This document shows positions 4,129 to 7,198 of a stretch of 7,198 nt of DNA, piece by piece. The first letter of the stretch is position 1. Each line of letters opens with the position of its first letter. The stretch spans positions 1 to 7,198 of the forward strand of contig CAISTO010000153.1 of the NCBI GenBank assembly GCA_903888395.1, written 5' to 3'. Position numbers and translations under genes: made by a program. The notes under the pieces were generated by a model. That model saw nothing but the letters and a program-made list of their open reading frames with translations. It was not told where the DNA came from and ran no database searches. Source of the DNA: an uncultured Bacteroidota bacterium. GTDB lineage: Bacteria; Bacteroidota; Bacteroidia; UKL13-3.

Positions 4129-4600
4129 TTATATGTATACCCTTGAATTTATCACTCATACCTATCCATTTTTAGAGAGATAAGCCTGATTGGTGCAGGT
4201 TTTGTTTTTAATAATTTATCTTTTTTATACTTATTAAAACAAAAGTATTATTATAAAATATATTTCCTAATATTATTTTCATACTTTTTCATTTATTTGT
4301 GTTATTAAATAAATAACTGCTGTATTATTTTTTTTAATCAACTGTATTATAACATAATAAATTTTTTGATTTTATATTAAATTTTTAATACTTATTATTT
4401 AAATAGCATGAAATTTGTTTAAATTTTGTTTTTTTCTGAAAACACATGACGCATTTTACCGTAAAAATTTCTTTTAACTGGTTTTACACTTTGCTAGTTT
4501 ATTGTTTTGGAAAGTTAATTGGCATAATCATGCAATTCCATATTACATAACAGCGACAAATGCTTAGCTAAAACGATATGACAAAAAATAAGAAAATAAC
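4129..4600. other. Very AT-rich gene-free stretch before the tRNA
   Basis: About 470 bases without a supportable gene. From about 4200 to 4440 the sequence is almost wholly A and T with many T and A runs, which suggests bent DNA or a promoter/insertion-prone region. A possible minus-strand -7 box, TACTTTTG, lies at 4240-4247. No integrase, recombinase or tRNA-derived attachment repeat is seen here. A 34-codon frame at 4446-4550 is noted under rejected items. Confidence 0.6.
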
Positions 4601-4602
4601 TG

Positions 4603-4632
4603 TTGTATTTGTAACGTTAAGTTTTACATTTG
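4603..4632 (+). promoter_or_regulatory. Bacteroidetes-type promoter of tRNA-Leu
   Basis: TACATTTG at 4625-4632 is an exact match to the phylum's -7 consensus TAnnTTTG. TTG at 4603-4605 lies 19 bases upstream and serves as the -33 element. Transcription would start around 4638-4641, a few bases ahead of the mature tRNA 5' end at 4644. It is the clearest promoter in the window and a main reason to place the sequence in Bacteroidota. Confidence 0.8.
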
Positions 4633-4643
4633 CAGTCCTTTTT

Positions 4644-4725
4644 GCGGATGTGGCGTAATTGGTAGCCGCGCCAGACTTAGGATCTGGTGTTGAGAGACGT
4701 GGGGGTTCGAGTCCCTTCATCCGCA
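4644..4725 (+). tRNA. tRNA-Leu (anticodon UAG)
   Basis: An 82-base class II tRNA. The acceptor stem GCGGATG (4644-4650) pairs with CATCCGC (4718-4724), discriminator A at 4725. Anticodon stem CCAGA (4671-4675) pairs with TCTGG (4683-4687) around the loop CTTAGGA, giving anticodon TAG at 4678-4680, which reads CUA and probably other CUN leucine codons. The 13-base variable arm (4688-4700) is long, as expected for leucine. The T arm has GGGGG, loop TTCGAGT, and CCCTT with two G-T pairs. The 3' CCA is not encoded (CTA follows) and must be added by the nucleotidyltransferase. Confidence 0.97.
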
Positions 4726-4739
4726 CTAAAAGAAAATGA

Positions 4740-4778
4740 AATAAGACTGGAAATAATATTTCAGTCTTATTTTTTTTA
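4740..4778 (+). terminator. Intrinsic terminator after tRNA-Leu
   Basis: AATAAGACTG (4740-4749) pairs perfectly with CAGTCTTATT (4762-4771); the short AT loop can pair further. A run of T at 4770-4777 follows. It sits between the tRNA and tig, so tig either has its own promoter or depends on read-through. I see no TAnnTTTG box in the 35 bases between this hairpin and the tig start. Confidence 0.88.
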
Positions 4779-4812
4779 ATATTGAATTATAAAAAAGAAT
4801 AAAATAAATACA

Positions 4813-6204
4813 ATGAACGTAACATTTGATAAAAAAGATGCTTTAAATGGCACCATCTCCATAAAAATAGGCAGCGCTGATTACATGCCTACTTATGACA
4901 AAAAAGTAAAAGACTACAGAAAAAAAGTAAACATACCCGGATTCAGACCAGGAACTGCGCCTATGGGAATGATTGAAAAACAAGTTGGAAACAATATTTT
5001 ATTAGAAGAAATAAATGCTTTAGCATCTAACGCTTTACATAATTATATTACCGATAATAAAGTAAATTTATTGGGTGAGCCTGTTTTAAACCATGATACT
5101 TTGGTAGAAAAAATAGAAAAAGGCATTGATTATAATTTTAAATTTGATTTGGGAATTGCTCCTGAGTTTGATTTAAACATTGGTAAAAGCGATGTATTTA
5201 CTCGCTATACTGTGAGTGTAGATGATGCTGAGGTTACTGAAGAAATAGGAAGAATGCGTAAGCGTTTTGGTAAATTAGAAGACGTGGCCATTGCAGAGCA
5301 AGAAAATGACATGGTTTATTTGAACTTGGTAGAATTAGCTGACGATAAAACTGAATTAGAAGGTGGAGTAAAAGCCGATAACGTTCCTATGTTATTATCG
5401 GTAGTAACCAATGCTGAGGCAAAAGCATTGCTTACAGGAATAAGCAAAGGCGCTAAATCTACTGTTAATATTTTTACTTTATTCAATAACGATGAGCAAG
5501 AAATGAGTCATGCTTTAGGTGTGGCTAAAGTTGGTATAGCCGACTTAAATCCTAACTTTAGTTTTGAAGTAGTAGATATTAAACGCAATACCGAAGGTGC
5601 TATTGACCAAGAGTTATTTGATGCGGCTTACGGACCAGGAAATATTACTACTGAAGCTGATTTAAGGGCTAAAATTAGTGAAGATATTAAAGGTTTTTAT
5701 ACTGGCCAAGCAGACCATTTGTTAGAACATAACATGATGGATACTTTAGTAGCTAAGCACAATGTAACTTTACCTGACGAATTTTTAAAACGTTGGTTAA
5801 TGGACAGATATGCTGATAAGTTTACTACTGAAAACATTGAAACTGCTTATTTACCTGAAGCTAATTATTTGAAGAATCATTTGGTAGAAGAAAAAATAAT
5901 GACTGCCAATGAAATTAAAATTGAAGAGGCCGACATTAGAGCTGCAGCTGTTGAATATACCAAGCAAATGTTTGGTGGTTATTCAATGAGTGGCCTAAAC
6001 GAAGACTTAATTAATCAATTAATAGAGCCAAGTTTAAAGAAAGAAGATTACAGAAGTAAAATGATTAATTCGGCTGTAAAAATTAAGGTAAATGCTACCG
6101 TTAAAAGTTTAATTACCATTGAAGAAAAAGAAGTAAGTAAAGAAGAGTTTATGAAAATAGTAGAAGAGCATAACCACGCTCACCATGCTAATCACGAACA
6201 TTAA
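4813..6204 (+). CDS. tig: Trigger factor (ribosome-associated chaperone)
   Basis: The 463-residue product is a trigger factor, the chaperone that docks on ribosomal protein L23 at the exit tunnel and shields nascent chains. The N-terminal ribosome-binding domain (about 1-115) carries the signature PGFRPGTAP at 42-50, corresponding to GFRxGKxP of E. coli, with Thr instead of Lys. Residues about 145-245 occupy the place of the FKBP-type prolyl isomerase domain, but the sequence lacks the typical FKBP G-D-x-V and aromatic motifs, as I recall for Bacteroidetes homologues; isomerase activity is doubtful. Residues about 260-445 form the helical C-terminal substrate-binding domain. The last 11 residues hold six histidines (453, 455, 457, 458, 461, 463), an unusual tail that may bind metal. 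E. coli trigger factor has 432 residues, so this one is slightly long. The start ATG 4813 fits the homology and has an A-rich leader without a Shine-Dalgarno. A terminator follows closely. Confidence 0.93.
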   Translation: MNVTFDKKDALNGTISIKIGSADYMPTYDKKVKDYRKKVNIPGFRPGTAPMGMIEKQVGNNILLEEINALASNALHNYITDNKVNLLGEPVLNHDTLVEKIEKGIDYNFKFDLGIAPEFDLNIGKSDVFTRYTVSVDDAEVTEEIGRMRKRFGKLEDVAIAEQENDMVYLNLVELADDKTELEGGVKADNVPMLLSVVTNAEAKALLTGISKGAKSTVNIFTLFNNDEQEMSHALGVAKVGIADLNPNFSFEVVDIKRNTEGAIDQELFDAAYGPGNITTEADLRAKISEDIKGFYTGQADHLLEHNMMDTLVAKHNVTLPDEFLKRWLMDRYADKFTTENIETAYLPEANYLKNHLVEEKIMTANEIKIEEADIRAAAVEYTKQMFGGYSMSGLNEDLINQLIEPSLKKEDYRSKMINSAVKIKVNATVKSLITIEEKEVSKEEFMKIVEEHNHAHHANHEH

Positions 6205-6224
6205 TCTATAAAAAATAATAAACT

Positions 6225-6253
6225 AAAAGCCGCTTGCAAGAGTGGCTTTTTTT
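6225..6253 (+). terminator. Intrinsic terminator after tig
   Basis: AAAAGCC (6225-6231) pairs with GGCTTTT (6244-6250), extended by a partial CTT/AGAG stem around a short loop, followed by T to 6253. It is 20 bases past the tig stop codon. Confidence 0.85.
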
Positions 6254-6261
6254 ATGGAATA

Positions 6262-6289
6262 GTAGAGACGCGATTAATCGCGTCTCTAC
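6262..6289. repeat. Perfect 28-base palindrome (GTAGAGACG type), copy 1
   Basis: GTAGAGACGCGATT is followed by its exact reverse complement AATCGCGTCTCTAC, giving a perfect 14-bp palindrome without a loop. Copies 2 (6301-6328) and 3 (6450-6477) share the GTARAGAC...GTCTCTAC ends with a different centre. I recall palindromes with GTAGAGAC ends as common dispersed repeats in Bacteroidota intergenic DNA. Confidence 0.85.
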
Positions 6290-6300
6290 ACCTGCAAACC

Positions 6301-6328
6301 GTAAAGACATTTAATTAAACGTCTCTAC
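6301..6328. repeat. Near-perfect 28-base palindrome, copy 2
   Basis: GTAAAGACATTTAA and TTAAACGTCTCTAC are reverse complements except at two symmetric positions (A/C pairs at the fourth and ninth bases). It has the same length and ends as copy 1, but a TTTAATTAAA centre. Confidence 0.82.
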
Positions 6329-6350
6329 AATTAAAAACCTTTGTTCCAAT

Positions 6351-6424
6351 GTTCGACCCCAACGGGGTCGTATGTATATAATAAACAACCTAGCTATAAA
6401 CATGCGACCCCGTTGGGGTCGAAC
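6351..6424. repeat. 20-bp perfect inverted repeat with nested palindromic arms
   Basis: The 20-base arm at 6351-6370 (GTTCGACCCC...) is exactly the reverse complement of 6405-6424 across a 34-base AT-rich loop. Each arm is itself palindromic: CGACCCC-AAC-GGGGTCG and CGACCCC-GTT-GGGGTCG. The DNA or RNA can therefore fold as one long hairpin or as two short ones. It is the most GC-rich spot in this spacer. It is flanked by palindrome copies 2 and 3. Confidence 0.88.
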
Positions 6425-6449
6425 AACAGTTTCTATAAAGTTTGTATCC

Positions 6450-6477
6450 GTAAAGACGTTTAATTAAACGTCTCTAC
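6450..6477. repeat. Near-perfect 28-base palindrome, copy 3
   Basis: GTAAAGACGTTTAA and TTAAACGTCTCTAC are reverse complements except at one pair (A4 against C). It matches copy 2 at 27 of 28 positions; the same CCGTAAAGAC context occurs before both, pointing to a recent duplication. Confidence 0.84.
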
Positions 6478-6492
6478 AAATTATCTAAACAA

Positions 6493-6523
6493 AAAAAAGC
6501 TACCCCATAATGGAATAGCTTTT
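6493..6523 (-). terminator. Intrinsic terminator of alanine dehydrogenase
   Basis: On the minus strand AAAAGCTA (6523-6516) pairs with TAGCTTTT (6502-6495) around a loop of 13 bases with some inner pairing, followed by a T run (plus-strand A run at 6491-6498). It lies about 36 bases beyond the ald stop. Confidence 0.8.
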
Positions 6524-6532
6524 ATATTTTCT

Positions 6533-6559
6533 ATCAACTGACAACCGTCAACTGACAAC
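6533..6559. repeat. Short CAACTGACA direct repeat at the ald 3' end
   Basis: TCAACTGACAAC occurs at 6534-6545 and again at 6548-6559, separated by CG. The second copy touches the ald stop codon. I recall tandem CAACTGACA-type repeats in many Bacteroidota intergenic regions. Confidence 0.6.
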
Positions 6560-7198
6560 TAAAGCACTGAATTTACTTCGTGGTAAGGTAAACCAAATGC
6601 GTCTGAAACACCTTTGTAAACTACTTTTCCATCTACTACATTTAAACCTAAACGTAATTCTTCGTTATCGGCACAAGCTTTTTTCCATCCTTTGTTTGCT
6701 AATTGCAAAGCATAGGGTAAAGTAGCGTTTGTTAAAGCCAAAGTAGAAGTATAAGGAACAGCACCAGGCATGTTAGCTACGCAATAATGAATAATTCCAT
6801 CAATTTCGTAAGTAGGATTTTCGTGTGTAGTAGGTTTACAAGTTTCAATACATCCACCTTGATCTACCGCTACATCCACTAAAACTGTACCCGGACGCAT
6901 CATTTTTAACATTTCACGAGTAATTAAATGAGGGGCTTTTGCTCCTGGTATTAACACTGCGCCAATAATTAAATCAGATGTTTTGATAGCTTCACGAATA
7001 TTGTATTCATTGCTAAATACTGTTTTTACGTTAGCAGGTAATATATCGTCTAACTCACGTAAACGAGGAATTGAAATATCCATAATGGTTACGTCAGCAG
7101 CCATACCAGCAGCCATTTTAGCCGCTTGAGTTCCAACTATTCCACCACCTAAAATTAATACTTGAGCTGGTTTCACACCTGGTACGCCACCTAATAAA
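6559..7198 (-). CDS. ald: Alanine dehydrogenase, C-terminal part (5' end outside window)
   Basis: About 213 residues of a protein of usual length near 370. The frame stays open to the right edge, where LLGGVPG precedes VKPAQVLILGGG; the GTG at 7176 is internal and not the start. Visible are the Rossmann loop GGGIVG with D of VTIMDIS at the end of the second strand (NAD binding), the VDVAVDQGGC segment whose Asp corresponds to the catalytic Asp of the family (Asp270 in M. tuberculosis Ald), and the family signature VANMPGAVPYTSTLALTNATLPY (split by position, about 60-80 residues from the C-terminus). Ald converts L-alanine, NAD+ and water to pyruvate, ammonium and NADH, feeding alanine into central metabolism or fixing ammonium. 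The substrate-side Lys and His lie in the missing N-terminal half. A close relative, the NAD(P) transhydrogenase alpha subunit, is unlikely given this signature and the C-terminal end. Convergent with tig across a palindrome-rich spacer. Confidence 0.95.
   Translation of the reverse strand, partial: LLGGVPGVKPAQVLILGGGIVGTQAAKMAAGMAADVTIMDISIPRLRELDDILPANVKTVFSNEYNIREAIKTSDLIIGAVLIPGAKAPHLITREMLKMMRPGTVLVDVAVDQGGCIETCKPTTHENPTYEIDGIIHYCVANMPGAVPYTSTLALTNATLPYALQLANKGWKKACADNEELRLGLNVVDGKVVYKGVSDAFGLPYHEVNSVL

Noticed and set aside
4446..4550. A 34-codon plus-strand frame (MTHFTVKISF...) in the AT-rich block
   Set aside because: It is short, has no ribosome site or nearby promoter and no recognisable motif; frames of this length are expected by chance.
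4544..4556. CATAACAGCGAC as another half attC core near the tRNA
   Set aside because: It resembles the left end of site 1 over about ten bases only and has no paired partner arm, so it may be chance.
6262..6477. A CRISPR array, because of three 28-base repeats
   Set aside because: The units are palindromic, unevenly spaced (11 and 121 bases apart), only three in number, differ in their centres, and no cas gene is present.
7174..7176. GTG at 7176 as the start of alanine dehydrogenase
   Set aside because: The frame continues to the window edge with LLGGVPG, which belongs to the family's conserved segment before the NAD-binding domain, so GTG is an internal valine codon.

Overview
The window looks like chromosomal DNA of an AT-rich member of the Bacteroidota (Bacteroidetes). 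The evidence is a near-perfect Bacteroidetes-type -7 box (TACATTTG) ahead of the tRNA, A-rich leaders without a clear Shine-Dalgarno, a long Bacteroidetes-style trigger factor, and several palindromic repeats of kinds I recall from that phylum. No phage or transposase gene is visible. I cannot name the genus.

Left part (1-1017): the last 37 codons of a dUTPase gene, about 420 bases crowded with small dispersed repeats, then a GNAT-like acetyltransferase on the minus strand. Middle (1018-4130): four small genes, all on the minus strand. They encode an orphan 94-aa protein, a YfbU-family protein, a Cys/His-rich protein and a DUF2971 protein. Structured, repeated DNA separates them. Two of the spacers (2572-2680 and 3191-3321) belong to one family that resembles integron attC sites, and the DUF2971 gene is tightly bracketed by 15-base inverted repeats. 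The layout reads as a cassette array with no visible integrase (CALIN-like). The other two spacers carry a different multi-hairpin repeat and GTCTGAAC-ended palindromes.

Right part (4131-7198): a very AT-rich stretch of about 500 bases without genes, then a core block. The core block holds tRNA-Leu(UAG) with promoter and terminator, trigger factor (tig) with a His-rich tail and its terminator, an intergenic cluster of perfect and near-perfect palindromes (6262-6477), and the C-terminal part of alanine dehydrogenase on the minus strand, which runs off the window end.

The housekeeping genes (dut, tRNA-Leu, tig, ald) have no obvious common pathway. The interest lies in the accessory island between the GNAT gene and the tRNA. 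Its cargo (YfbU, DUF2971, a putative zinc-binding protein) is typical of mobile single-gene cassettes, and its joints are structured DNA instead of ordinary promoters and terminators.
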